Program-made: the position numbers and the translations under genes
Part shown: piece by piece, positions 23,601 to 35,390 of the stretch
Layout: each line of letters opens with the position of its first letter
How positions within the stretch are numbered: position 1 is the first letter of the stretch
Source: Parus major
Taxonomy: Eukaryota > Chordata > Aves > Passeriformes > Paridae
Assembly (NCBI RefSeq): GCF_001522545.3
Contig: NC_031772.1
Span: 3,728,603-3,792,602 of the forward strand
Direction: 5' to 3'
DNA length: 64,000 nucleotides
The notes under the pieces: model-generated
Seen by the model: only the letters and a program-made list of their open reading frames with translations
Databases searched by the model: none
What the model was told of the DNA's origin: nothing

Positions 23601-24945
23601 TGCTGAGGATTTTAGGCAGTAGTGCAGCATTTTACATCTTTTCCACAGGTTACATCTTAATTAACTGTAGGCAAGACTTGGGACCTGGCAGCTATCTGAC
23701 TTCTTCCTCCACTGAAATTAGTGAGGTAAGTAATTAAATCTCATGGGACTACTCAAGGGAATGGCTTTCTCTTGCACAGCAAAGAAATTCTGTGTTACCC
23801 AGGCAAATAATAAAATGGACAGGTGATAGAAAAATGTATGAAGTGTGCAGAGTATTGACAAGGTATTGAGCAGCTCATGCTTGAAAATCTGAGTTAGAAG
23901 AATATATTTAACTTTAGTAAATAGGAATAAGTCTCTGAATCAGCTGTTGGGGTATGTCCAGCATATTTCATATTTCTCTTTCTCTGTGGTGACAGGGAAG
24001 TTACTGAGCTCAGTTTGTTGTAAATGACTCTGTCAATCCTGTGGATGGTTCTTCCTCTAAATCAACTTTCCATGGGACACAGAACTGGCCACTGCCAAAG
24101 GTGTTTCTTGTCAGATTGGCATGGATATTTTGTAACTCAATATAAAATGATTTTAAAGGCATGTCAGCCACATTTACAGCCTGCTATAACTGTGGGGACT
24201 GTTCAAGTTCCAGCTGAATTTAATCTTTAGTGCAGGTCCAGGTTGGATCCATGTCAGGGATCCCACCAGAATAAATCCTGGGAGTAAACCGAGCCACAAA
24301 AAGGACACGTGGCTTAGCAGGGTGTTTGTCACAGCTCACTAAACCCTTCCTGTTCTTCAAACTCCCAAGAAATTCCTAATTAACATTTGTATACGAGTTT
24401 TTTATAGACCTTGCGTGGCGTATGGCGATGACAGCAGGGGGATTTGCACAGTGCTGCTCAGTAATATGAATGATCCCACATTATTTCATTGTAATCTTTC
24501 ATAAGAGTCTCAAGTCATATTTCCCAAGTTTCTCATACCTGGCAGTACTTAATGAGTAAGTCTTGGCTCTGTTCAATGGAACTGAGCTTTTTAAGTGGAA
24601 ATTGCACAAAAGATGCAAATTGAAGTAGAGCTTTGGATTCTGATACGCTTTCTTTTTTCTTTTTTTTTTTTTTTGCATGAACCTGCCATGTTGTTGAACT
24701 TTGATTCAGTCCTTTTGTATGAGACTCTTATTCTTAGTTTAGAAAAATAATCTATTTTTATGTTTAGAAGGAATTGATTAGCTAAGAAAGGTCAAGATAT
24801 GCTTCTCAAATTGATCAATGATTTAAACTCTTGTATTTTCTGCAATTATACAGCATGGAAATGTCATTATATTACATCATGTAAACACCTTCTAAAGTGT
24901 CCTTCCATTGTGCTTTGCTAATTTAAGCACAGTTAGTGAAAATTT
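20661..24945. other. Intergenic stretch, no recognised gene
   Basis: AT-rich sequence with no named transposon. A 77-nt segment at 23649-23725 is bounded by a good acceptor (pyrimidine tract then ACAG) and a near-perfect donor (GAG|GTAAGT) on the plus strand, but it has no coding resemblance. CpG-bearing sequence near 24390-24440 is unusual for its surroundings. Confidence 0.5.
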
Positions 24946-25204
24946 AGAATCATAAGAATCATTAAGGTTGGAAAAGGCCTCCAAGACTGAATTCAACCTT
25001 TAAACACCCACAAAACCATATTGTGAAGGGCCACATTTACTCGTTTTTGAGCACCTCCAGGGGTGGTGAGTCCACCACTGTCCTGATCAGGCTGTTCAAT
25101 GTTTAACCACTCTTTTAGTGAGGGAATTTTTCTGAATACCCAGCCTGGAAGATGTGGAGCAGATCCTGCTGGGAGCCTCGCTGCCTCCTTTGGCACTTGG
25201 GGCC
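24946..25204 (-). mobile_element. CR1 LINE 3' fragment, minus orientation
   Basis: The plus strand begins with 'agaatcataagaatcattaa' and continues 'ggttggaaaaggcctccaag'. Further on are 'acctccaggggtggtgagtc', 'caccact' and 'tgttcaatgtttaaccactc'. This is the reverse complement of a standard bird CR1 3' end. The left edge is the repeat's 3' terminus; the right edge is less certain because it grades into the next element. Confidence 0.85.
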
Positions 25205-25217
25205 CTGGGACTGCCCA

Positions 25218-25340
25218 GGAGGTCAGAGCTGGTGCTGAGAGCACCAAGGTTGTGGGGCAAAGCCCTGGATGGGATCTCATTCAGTTGAGAGATGGATTTG
25301 ATGAGCCTGTGGGTCCCTTCCAGCTCAGAATATTCTTGGA
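25218..25340 (+). mobile_element. TguSINE1-like SINE (tRNA-Ile head, CR1 tail)
   Basis: The first part, 'aggtcagagctggtgctg' then 'agagcaccaaggttgtgggg', follows the tRNA-Ile anticodon and variable-loop region (GGTGCTAATAACACCAAGG type). The later part 'gatttgatgagcctgtgggt' and 'cccttccagctcag' with an 'aatattctt' end is the CR1-derived tail. It aligns with the better-preserved copy at 62586-62700 on the other strand. The internal promoter region is decayed, so this copy is old and inactive. Confidence 0.7.
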
Positions 25341-28300
25341 TTTAATGCACTGACTGCCCGAGCTGTGGGAGGCCTGGTGACACCGACCCCGAGCAGCCTG
25401 GATCTGATGGTGGAACCATCTGATGGTACCACACAGCCCTCCCTGGGCTCATGGCTCTCCATCAGGCTCAGAGTGGCTCCTCACACCCAGGGGAATGCTC
25501 TGACCACTCTGTTTTGTGAGAAAAGCAGCCACAAATTCTGCTTTTTCCATTCCGGTCTCATTTTTAATGGGACTGTTTCTGGGTACTGTAGCTACCAACG
25601 TTGGTACCAGACTCTTCCTCCCTGGAGATCAGGTGAAAAACCACCCAGTTTGAAAGTCCTGGATAGGGAAAATTCTCATAAATTCTGAAATATTACTAGA
25701 GAGAAAATCAAAATGCATGGCCTGGTTGAATAGAAGAGTTTTGAGCAGAGCTTTTGAATCATGAAGGGTAATTACAGGGGTGAACATTGAAGTCCCATAT
25801 TTTGTGGCTTAATAAAATATTGCTTTCTGAAACTCTTTACCAGAGTTCTCATAACTGCTCCTCTGCTGGAGATAGCTCCATGTTTATCCCTGACTTCTAA
25901 TACTTTTTCTTTAATTCTGTTGCCTGTAGCGTGAAAACAGACTTTGTGGATTAATTTAGTTCTAGGCAGCTTTTCTTACTCAAGTCCTGTTCTGTTTCCC
26001 CTTCAAACTCTTAAATCTCCTGTTTAAATCATGTACTGAACACAAAACTTCCCACGAAAGAAAATGTTCAAGGTTGCTGTAGGAGGCAATGTGAAATCCT
26101 GAAGGGTTAAAGGGGAATCCTCTAAAAGGAAATTCAGAGATGTTTGAGTGGTTTGGCCACGTGCAGAGAGATAAAAGGCTGGTTTAGAGTGAAAGCCTTT
26201 CCAGCACGAGGGAGAGTGTGTTAGCAGGACTGCAGTGCCTCCTTGGAAATGACTCAGAGCTGTTTCTGTTTAATTAGGCAGGAGAGCTGTGACCCAGTCA
26301 TGGCATGTGCCTTACAATAACAGGAGTTTGGAGCAAATTGCAGTGAATCTTAGAGCTGCTGCAGAAGGGAAAGCCAAGCAGAAACTTGAAATTATTTCTT
26401 TTTTTAATTAGAAAATAGGTTTCTTTCCCTTTCTTCTTATAATGTATAAATCATTACTATTTCTTATTTCATTATTTCAGCCCTTTCCTCCCCCCTGGAA
26501 CTGCTGTCCCTGGTTGCTTTGCTTCCTGGCCAAAGATAAAACTGCCTGTGAAGTCAGCAAAGCCTGTTAAACAAGCTGTCAAAACACAAATTGTTTCATA
26601 CCTTGGAGCTCAGTAAGGAAGCCAATTTTATCCAGCTTAAAAATGAAAGTCTTTCAGTGTCACCTTGTTGGAAAACCTGGAGATAGACTGCACAGAGCTC
26701 CTGCTCATCACGATGCACCTGTAGGCGATCCAATTTCTGTAAGGAATTGTGGAGGAAACATCACAGTCACAGCAAAACTGCCATGACAAAAGGCAGGGTT
26801 GTTTTTCTTCAGGAGCAGGTTTTAAATTAAAATGAAAAGATTGTAAATGGGGTTCCTGGTGTTAGAGAAGGATTTGGGTAGATCTGTGTCAGACATCCTT
26901 CGATGTGGTTGAGAAGCCTGAGTTTCAGATATGTGAGAAAATAACACCTTGAGTGAAAACTCGAGTACTTCAGAGCAAGTGTTCGACTTGCAATCTTGGC
27001 AGTTCTAGCAAGGGCTCTCTTCTGAAGTCTGACTAAAGGCAGCTTTTTATTTGATGAGGGTTTCATGTTAATTCAATTACATCTGTAAGCTGCATTCTGC
27101 TTGCACACATGACGGTGTGGGAGCTGACTGAAAGGTACAAGAATTAAATGCTGGTTGTGAGTAGAGGCAGCAAGTTTTATGTTATTCTTATATTTATATT
27201 TCAGTATAAATATATACTGAATATAATAGTATATATTATAGCTTCATCTTAAAGCTAAAAGCTCTTGCCATCAGTTTTACCTAAAATTGCAGCTAGTGGA
27301 ACTTAACCCTGTTCACATGGAAGTCAAGGGCCAAACTGAGAATATTGTTCTTATTTAGATATTTGATTCAAGAAAGTTTGCTTAAATGCCTCCAAGCTAG
27401 AGAATATTAACACAGAAACAGAGAATATTAACAAAGAAACAGAGAATATTAACAAAAGGCACTTTAAAAATAACCAATTACAAAAGCACTATCACTTTGT
27501 GATAACTCTACCAGTCTGTCTTTGCTGCAGCACTAATGAGTACTGACATCTTAGAAAAGATCTAATTATAGAGCAGGGATTCCTTGCAGAAGTTTTCACA
27601 TTTTTAAATGCAAATAATATCATCTGGGGTAAAAATGCAAAGGGTAATGGTTTATTCAAAACAAATGTCTAAATAGAAGTTGACATTGATGTTTAGAAAA
27701 GATATTTAAAAGGAAAGAAACTTGCTGTTGACTGCTCATGGGAATGTCAGGAGAGAGAAAGGGACAAAACTGGAAAAGAAATAATGAGTGTTAACCCTTA
27801 AGAGGGGAGCAACTCAACTTTCCAGAACACCCCAGAACAAAAGCCATTCTAGCTGGGTTTGGCTATTCTAAGATGTTCCCAAAATCCCTTCATAGTGAAT
27901 TAATAGTCCCATATGTGGCATCATAGCACTGAAAACATCTCTCTTTGTAGTTCTAAAAAGTATCTAGATGCCAGTATTAACTGTCATTAAAACATGGCAC
28001 CTTTTCCAGAATATTTTTCAAGGAAAGCCCTAGGTAGGTTTTTTTGTTTTTTTTTTTAACCAGCAGGATCTGATTGCTGATCAAGATGGGATTTGCCATG
28101 GAAATACATTTATCTGATGTTGCATCTGAGGTGGGAAGAATTAATAGTGTGACTGATGAGCAGCACTGAAAGTTTTATCTTTGCTCTATAACCAGAGGAG
28201 CCAAGCTACAACTCCTCATTTCCCTTGTTTCTTATCTGCTCTCATCTGTCATGCATCACAGCTCCTGACTGATTACTCATTTTATCCATACATTAGGCAT

Positions 28301-28593
28301 GCACACAAGCACCAATAATTATTGAATCTCTGTGTTTGCAGCTCCTGCTGCCTGTCTGTAAGTGTCTCACAGGATATTTCCTGATCTGCACATCCTCTTG
28401 TGATATGTGATGAGAAGGAAGGTACTTAAGAGGAAAAATAATTGGTTAAAGTGCAAAATGAGGTAGGAGTGCAAGCTCATCTTTAACCTTGAGGGAATTT
28501 ATTAGTAGTTACACAAGGATTGGAGGTTGGAACTTTGCTGTCCAGCATATTTATAACATCTGGGATTAAGATTTGGGTTATAAATTCTTAACA
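25341..28593. other. Intergenic stretch, no recognised gene
   Basis: The left 300 bp is moderately GC-rich and contains a 14-bp perfect palindrome, TACCAACGTTGGTA, at 25593-25606. The rest is AT-rich unique sequence with a short tandem repeat at 27399-27457. Confidence 0.5.
27399..27457. repeat. 21-bp minisatellite, nearly three copies
   Basis: The unit 'agagaatattaacaaagaaac' minus its last base is 20 long. Copies with the full 21-bp period start at 27399, 27420 and 27441. The first copy differs by one base and the last is truncated. Confidence 0.9.
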
Positions 28594-28815
28594 TTTCCTG
28601 ATGATGCCGAGCAGCAGATTATCACACTCAGGCCCTGGCAGTGAAGAATTGTAGATTTGAACAAAAAGTCAGCAAAGTTCAGGAACTGGGCAATAAAAAG
28701 ACCCCTGAGATTCAGTACAGAAAAATGTCCAATTATGCACTGGTGGAATGATGGGCTCTGGGTCATGCCCAAGAGTGAGATCCTGGGTTATGATTGTAAC
28801 CTCATGGAAATATAA
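28594..28815 (+). mobile_element. Decayed CR1/L2-type reverse transcriptase fragment
   Basis: One plus-strand frame gives F-P-D-D at its start, corresponding to the F/Y-A-D-D catalytic box of reverse transcriptase. It is followed by DLNKKSAKFRNWA, then LRFSTEKCPIMH, then EILGYDCNLMEI. This order matches the CR1/L2 family pattern 'DL..L..WA...LMKFN..KCKVMHLG...E.DLGV.VD..L'. There is one internal stop and a stop at the end. It is probably an old LINE relic. Flanking parts of the element are too decayed to trace. Confidence 0.6.
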
Positions 28816-31489
28816 AATTATGCATCTCCCTCCATCCCCCAAAAAAAAATAAATTAACTCTGGGGGTGATTTGCTTTGCTGTTGCAGGATTTCCTGATAT
28901 CTGATTGTGGTCACTGAGGGGAGAATGACATTTGGGGTGTCCCAGAGGTGCTCTCCCAGTGGCACACCCTGCTCTGCAGTCCCTCACTGCTTTGTGGACT
29001 CAAACACAACCAGAGCTATGAGCAGAGCCTAAAACACATGAAAAAAAAAATGTAAGAACAGAAGGAAATGGGCAAGTCTTACAATTCTGTCTAATTTCAG
29101 ACTGAATTTATGGAGTGAAAAGAAGAGCTCACACCAGATTTCTCTGTGCAGAGCTATTGGTTTAACAACCAAAAAAAAAAAGCCAGCACATGGTGAATTC
29201 TTGTATAAAAAATGGACCTTGTGGAACTGAAATCCCTGGGTGTATGCCATCTACATCTTATAAATGCACACTGGCAAAAAAAAAATAAAATAATTAGATT
29301 GAGCATAAGGATTTATGCACAACCTCAATAATATATATTAAAGAAAGGAATGAATTATATGTAACTTAAACAAACCCACAAAGCACAGCAAAGGAAATAT
29401 CACAGATTTCTTTATTTTTTGTTTAAATCATTCCCTCCTTGACTCCAGAAATAGCCTTTATATTTCATTTTCTAGTTATATTGACATTGTTCCAGCCAAC
29501 AAACCCAAATGATATGGAAGGATGGCAAATTAAATCGCTTGGAGCACTAATGAAAGAATTCCTGTTATTTTTTATGCCTTTCAGCTGAGTTCAAAGATTA
29601 GTGCTGTAAGCACAGTTAAAATGTATCAAGTGGTAGAAAATTAATTATGAATATACTTTAAGTTGAGACTGTTAAACTTCAGTAGTTTTTAATATAGAAC
29701 AAACAAAAAAGAAAATTATTATCATTATAGATGCTGACAAAAGAAAAACCACTGAAGGACCCAAAAAGAGTCATGGCTGTGACACATTTTCATGGGTTTG
29801 TCTGGGAAAATGAGAGCCTTTTGTTGCTTTTCAGGAACAGAAACCCCTTGGTGCCCCATGGAGCTAAAAGCAGATAGGATTTTAGAAGCAGTGTTTTTAC
29901 CCTGAGAGCTTCTGAAGTTCCATTTAGTTTTCAGTTTAGTTTCTGAGCATCATCTGTGGTTTATATGCTAGTCAGCCTTGGTCAAACCCCTCAGGGCTGA
30001 GATTTTATTGATCCTCCTGACAGATGTCCTGTACTCTAGGGTGAATTGCTGCTTAAGCAATAAATACTTTAAAAAATATATTCCCCACAGTCAGGGAAGA
30101 GTGATTAAGACAAAAAAGCTTGACAGCTATTGTCAGAATTTGCAAGCATTTGTTGCTATGGCTGTAATTAAAATCCTGAATGAAAATCAAGCTTTTAGGC
30201 CAACTTGTGCCATCCATAAAAAAAAAACCAAAAAAACAAATACCAATTTATTCCCAAAAATTGTCTTCAGCACATTTTGTTGTTTATCAAAACAAATACT
30301 CATGTAAATACTGTCTTGATTTTGTTAATTATATTCCCACCAATACACCAAAGACTATTCTTTCAGAATATTAATTTCTTTATGTAAATTAGGAAGGAGA
30401 GTTAGAAATAATGCTGCTGTTGCAAACCATTTATCTGTTGTGTGGTGTAAAGAGATCCAATTTCAGCTGATTGCAGGATGATAATTGTGGTTACTGTTGT
30501 CAGTAGATTTTTTAGATGGGAATAGGGTTTGTAGCTTGTGCCTTGCAGGACTAGTATTCTCAAATGGAAAATTTTTTATGGACCCTGCTCAGGAAATAAT
30601 TGAAATTTTCAGTCAGAACCAATTCCCATTCTTGCTTCCAGCAGCCCTGTGCTCACAGGAACATTATTGTGCTTGTCATGCCATTTCTCATTCACTAGAC
30701 ACAAAGTTTTTAGATTTTTTCATACCAAAACATGGTCCAGGGAACAGGATTTTTGCTCTCTAATAAACAGTTTTTGTTCCAGCACTGGGGCTCTCTGTAG
30801 CCATTCGTGGGCATATGGGCTGGCATTTATTTAGCCCATCCGATTTTCAACAGTGAGGGAACTATTCCAAGATCAAGGGTGAATAGTGCACAATAGGTTG
30901 TAGAGAAGATGTTTGCCAGGTTTGTACTTTGTTCCGACACAATGGTGAGGTTTGCTGTAAAAGACATTGGCACAAAATCTGTCCAATGAAACTTTTTTTG
31001 TTTGAAGTGTCTGTGTTACAGATCAGTTTGGGAATAACTACCAAGCTGCTTAGGAAAAAAACAAACTGGAGGAAGGAGAAAATTCTTCCAAGCAAGCTGT
31101 CAGGAAGCTGCTGTGCAGCCTTAGGGAGAAGGAGTTTGGGCAGCAATGACTGTCAGAAGCACAAAGAAACAGGAGCTGCTGCACAGGGACATCCTCTCCT
31201 TCCATCTCCAGAACCCTGCCAGCCCCACACAGACAGAGCTGCTTTGGGGAAAAAGGTCCCCAAGGGACAGGGTGAGGTTCAGGCTGTTGCTGTGTCCATG
31301 TCTCACACCCTTTGCCAAGGTGAGGGCACAGCTGGGTGTGTTTGCAGCACCAGCAGCAGAGCAGGGATGGGTTGGATCTCCCAGGCAGGAGCTGCTGACA
31401 GAGCCTGGAGGGCAGCACATGGTGCTGTGAGCTCAGCAGAGCCCAGGCAGGAATCCTGTGGGATGGGGATGAGCTCTGAGCAGGGCAGG
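28816..31489. other. Intergenic stretch, no recognised gene
   Basis: AT-rich up to about 31050, then a GC-rich interval of about 430 bp leading into the assembly gap. The GC-rich part has open frames on both strands but no recognisable product. Confidence 0.5.
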
Positions 31490-31817
31490 NNNNNNNNNNN
31501 NNNNNNNNNNNNNNNNNNNNNNNNNNNNNNNNNNNNNNNNNNNNNNNNNNNNNNNNNNNNNNNNNNNNNNNNNNNNNNNNNNNNNNNNNNNNNNNNNNNN
31601 NNNNNNNNNNNNNNNNNNNNNNNNNNNNNNNNNNNNNNNNNNNNNNNNNNNNNNNNNNNNNNNNNNNNNNNNNNNNNNNNNNNNNNNNNNNNNNNNNNNN
31701 NNNNNNNNNNNNNNNNNNNNNNNNNNNNNNNNNNNNNNNNNNNNNNNNNNNNNNNNNNNNNNNNTGGGATGGGATGGGATGGGATGGGATGGGATGGGAT
31801 GGGATGGGATGGGATGG
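31490..31817 (+). repeat. Assembly gap (275 N) plus (GGGAT)n pentanucleotide array
   Basis: N runs from 31490 to 31764 and is followed by about ten GGGAT units to 31817. The left flank lacks the repeat, so the gap probably hides the left end of the array. Long frames with Met-Gly-Trp-Asp repeats across it are artefacts. Confidence 0.95.
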
Positions 31818-34800
31818 GGGAGCCATGGGACAGCCAGTAATGGTTTCACAAATGTGCTGCCATGCCCTGGGTCTGCATGTGTGGCACAAAGACATCAAAT
31901 TTTTTGTTTCTAAACAATCAGTGTTCCAAACCCTTTAAACATAAGCTAACCCTTTCCCTGTTACATCACAATACCCATAACAAACCTACTGGTACCTCTT
32001 AAAACAGAGTTACAACATTTACAAAGGTCTGCTGTGATTTAATGCTTCCCTCAGCAGGAACAGCACTGGCAGTCAATTAAAATGCTGAAGGAGAAATTAA
32101 GTGAAGGAGCAGATGAACCAAACAGATGAAAGACAAGTAATTATTTCTTATCTAGGAAATACTTCTTCAAACAAAATAGGTTTGAAAGAAGCATCACTGA
32201 GATGTTTACTTGGAGAGAAAATGGTTCCTTAAATGACTGACTTCATATTTCTTAGATTTTCAAATAAGGCCTCCAACTGTTTGATTCCTCCAGGAAGCTA
32301 ATTCTCCTGCAGCAATTCAGTAAAGGAACCAGCAAAATCATTTTCAGTGTCTATTTAAGCAATACAGAACTTAAATCTTTTTTATGAAGATGTTGCCAAA
32401 CACTAAACTATAACAAGGAAGTAAATTTCATATGAAATCTCTTCCTTCTACTCTTTTGGGGAACAAGAAAGCTCAGTTATATTTTCATCATTTTTCAATT
32501 GTTGTAACTTTTGTCTGACTTTGAATGCATAGAGCTAATGGCTTAACAAAGCAGTTTTAGGATGAGAATAAGTATCCAGGATCCAGGGGTAATTGTTCCT
32601 AATTTGCTGTTAAAGCATTTAGTGACTTCAGTAGGTTACATCATGGCATGTCTTATGTTTTCAATCCCTTCTCTAGAAGGAGGTTTTATGTTACTAGAAA
32701 TGGAAATGGAGACACAGTAGTTTTATTTCTTATGTTTTCCAGTTTTGCCATTTCTGTCCAGTTCATGTTCTGTCCTTAAGTGCAAGTCTTGAAGATGTTT
32801 GTCACCAAATAAATGAGCTCCTGTCCTTTCTGTAGTTAAAGATCTCAACGTGTGCACAGCTTTTCTGGTGCATTAAAGTCACATTCAAAAACTATTTGAA
32901 GTTGATGTATTAGAAAATATCGGTCATCAAACTATATCAGCAATATTAAATTCATTTCCATGGCCTTTTTTTTTCCTGACCTTCTCAAATAATGCTCCAA
33001 AATGCATTAGGATTTAAAGGAATTCAGCTTTAAGCTTTTCGTGATCACGTGTTTACTATTTTTAGGAAAATATTCAAGTTAGGCTTCAGAACTTAATTTC
33101 TGAAATAAGTTATTTGAAGCATGACCTGAGTTTACTTCCATGTATGAATATTATATGAAAGGATTAAGACTAGCCTTTGGAAAGCAATCCTAGTTTTCTT
33201 ACAAGACACCATTCCTTTTCTCAGGCAGCTTTGATCTGCTATTCTTTAAAACCAGGCAGATTTTCCTTTCTTTAGTAGAGGTTTTGTACTGGATATCTAC
33301 TTAGAAAACTAAGTGATACATTCAAATTCTTAATTAACACTTAGTGAAAGACTCAAATCCATACAAGCTGAATAAACATCCAAATATGAATAACTTAGGA
33401 TAACTCATAATAATAATAATAATAATAATAATAAATTCAGAAAAACTGAGTAAAAGATGAATAATAAAAGCTGTGCTGCAAACGATAAAAATGTTGCTGT
33501 CAGCAAAGAAACAGAATTTCTGAAAAAGTAATGAAACCATGTTTTAAAAAAAGCCTCCAGATACATTCTAGGGTTATGTAAGAATTACTTCTTATGTCTC
33601 TTCTACCTCTGTTCAACTTCAGAGTGGTTCTTCCTCCCAAGACTGTCCCAGTTCTCAGCTCATTGCTGATCACTCCACGTTCAATTCAGCCACACCAGAT
33701 GTGGTCAGGGGTTTGTAAAACTGTCAAAGGGACAGAAAATGTGGCATTTCTGTCCTGGCTCTACTCCTCTGCAAACTGCTTGTCCCCACTGAGGAGCAGC
33801 TGGAAAGGAGGCAGGAAAACAGAGAAAGGGGTGAATTGCAAGCTGTGACAGCACCACAGCCAGGCACGCCTGGGGAAGTGATGTCCTGAGGGATTTGGGA
33901 TGACAAAGTGCAGGGGAAAGAGTTTGTGCAAAGTCTGAATGAGCAGCTGTAAGTGGGACTTGAGAAAAAGGGAAATAGTTTAAGCAGACAGGGAAAAAGA
34001 AATAAATAGATTCATCCTTATGATTTTCACCCCAAAAGGTGACGGAACGTGTTTAACCCAAGCCCCACTGAACAGACACGTACAGAAAATGAAAAAACAC
34101 TTTCCTGACTTATTGACAGATGGATCAAGTCAACATTCAAAAGTGACATATGGAAAAAGTTCTAATTCTTTTAAAAGATACTTTTTCATTATGCCTTCCA
34201 GAGCAAGAATGGAAATCAGGACAGGATCTAATATCTCACATTTCTTGCAGAGTTTCTCCTCACAGGTGCAAAAATGGTCACACCACCACAGATTATTTGT
34301 TTGCTCTGAACCATTACCTCTGCCTGTCAGTGCTGCCTGCTTTCTGACCTAAGCACACAGTTTGCCTGCTGGATTACAGGAGTAGCTTCAATCCTCTCCT
34401 GGTATCTCCAGGGACTTTCTGTGCGTGGTGTCAGCTCTCACAAGCTGATAACGGTGTCACAAATTCTTTCCCATTTTGATGTAGTGTAATACAAGCTGTT
34501 GTACAAGTCTTCATGTCTCAAGCTTTTCGATACAGTACATTTATTTTGTAATTCTAAGAGTTCTCAGACACCAAAATGAACCAGACAAGTGTTGACAGCA
34601 TGAACAGTCGGCACAGGGGGAAAAAAAAAGCACAAACTGGAACAGAGAGTCCTGGAATTGTAATTACAGTTTTTAGTATTTGATTTTTTTTGAAAAAAAA
34701 CACATTTTTATAAAGTTAAGATCCTTAAATCCCTTAAACTAAAAGCTGGAAATTATCTGCACTGCAGTTTGCTTTTCTCTTTGGATTTTGCTGGGTTTGG

Positions 34801-35307
34801 GAGGCACTGGCATTCCTTTGTAGCTCATCCTGTCTGACAGCAAAGCCACACCAAATTCTCGTGGGCCAGGCTGGCTGTGGGAGTCACAAACTGTTTTTCT
34901 CCCCAAAACACATGGCCTGAGGTAGTTCAAAGAACAGGGAGAACATTTCCTTCTGCTAGAAAGGTGATATTTTCAAGCTGTGGGTGTGTCTGGATCATGA
35001 ACAGACACAATTCTCCGTTCCTCGTGTGATCCCACACTGCTTCCTCTGGAGGACTCCAAACCAGGTAGACTGCTGGTTCCCAATTCTTATGCTTGGGAAA
35101 GTATGAATAAGTAGAAAAAAAATACTTCAATCTTCTCATAGCAAACATTCTTTTCCCTAATATTGGTAAATGTGTGCCAATGATTAAATGTTACTAATTG
35201 AGAATCCCATATGGAAGTATTTATTGGAGTATCGTCTTTCTGCTCTTATTCTATAAGTCTTTGTACCTCTACTTTTATGAAAATTTAATTTTAACTATCA
35301 TTTCATA
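31818..35307. other. Intergenic stretch, no recognised gene
   Basis: AT-rich unique sequence. It contains a TAA trinucleotide run at 33407-33434 and otherwise no repeat I can name. Confidence 0.5.
33407..33434. repeat. (TAA)n trinucleotide microsatellite
   Basis: About nine uninterrupted TAA units. Confidence 0.95.
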
Positions 35308-35390
35308 GTTGACCCTGCCTCTAGCAGGAAGGTTGAGCTAGATGGGACCTTCAGAGCATGTCCCCAGCCTGAATTATTCCATGATTCTAA
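35308..35390 (+). mobile_element. CR1 LINE 3' tail
   Basis: Reads 'ttgaccctgcctctagcagg', 'aaggttgagctagatgggac', then 'cctgaattattccatgattc'. It has the usual CR1 'ggttggactagatga...' block and an ATTCYATGATTCTA end. Only about 80 bp remains. Confidence 0.85.

Noticed and set aside
24993..25688. ORFs of 84-107 codons on both strands
   Set aside because: The first two overlap CR1 and SINE sequence. The third (25365-25688) has no resemblance to a known protein.
30929..31898. 282- to 303-codon ORFs on both strands
   Set aside because: Their length comes from reading through 275 N and a GGGAT array.
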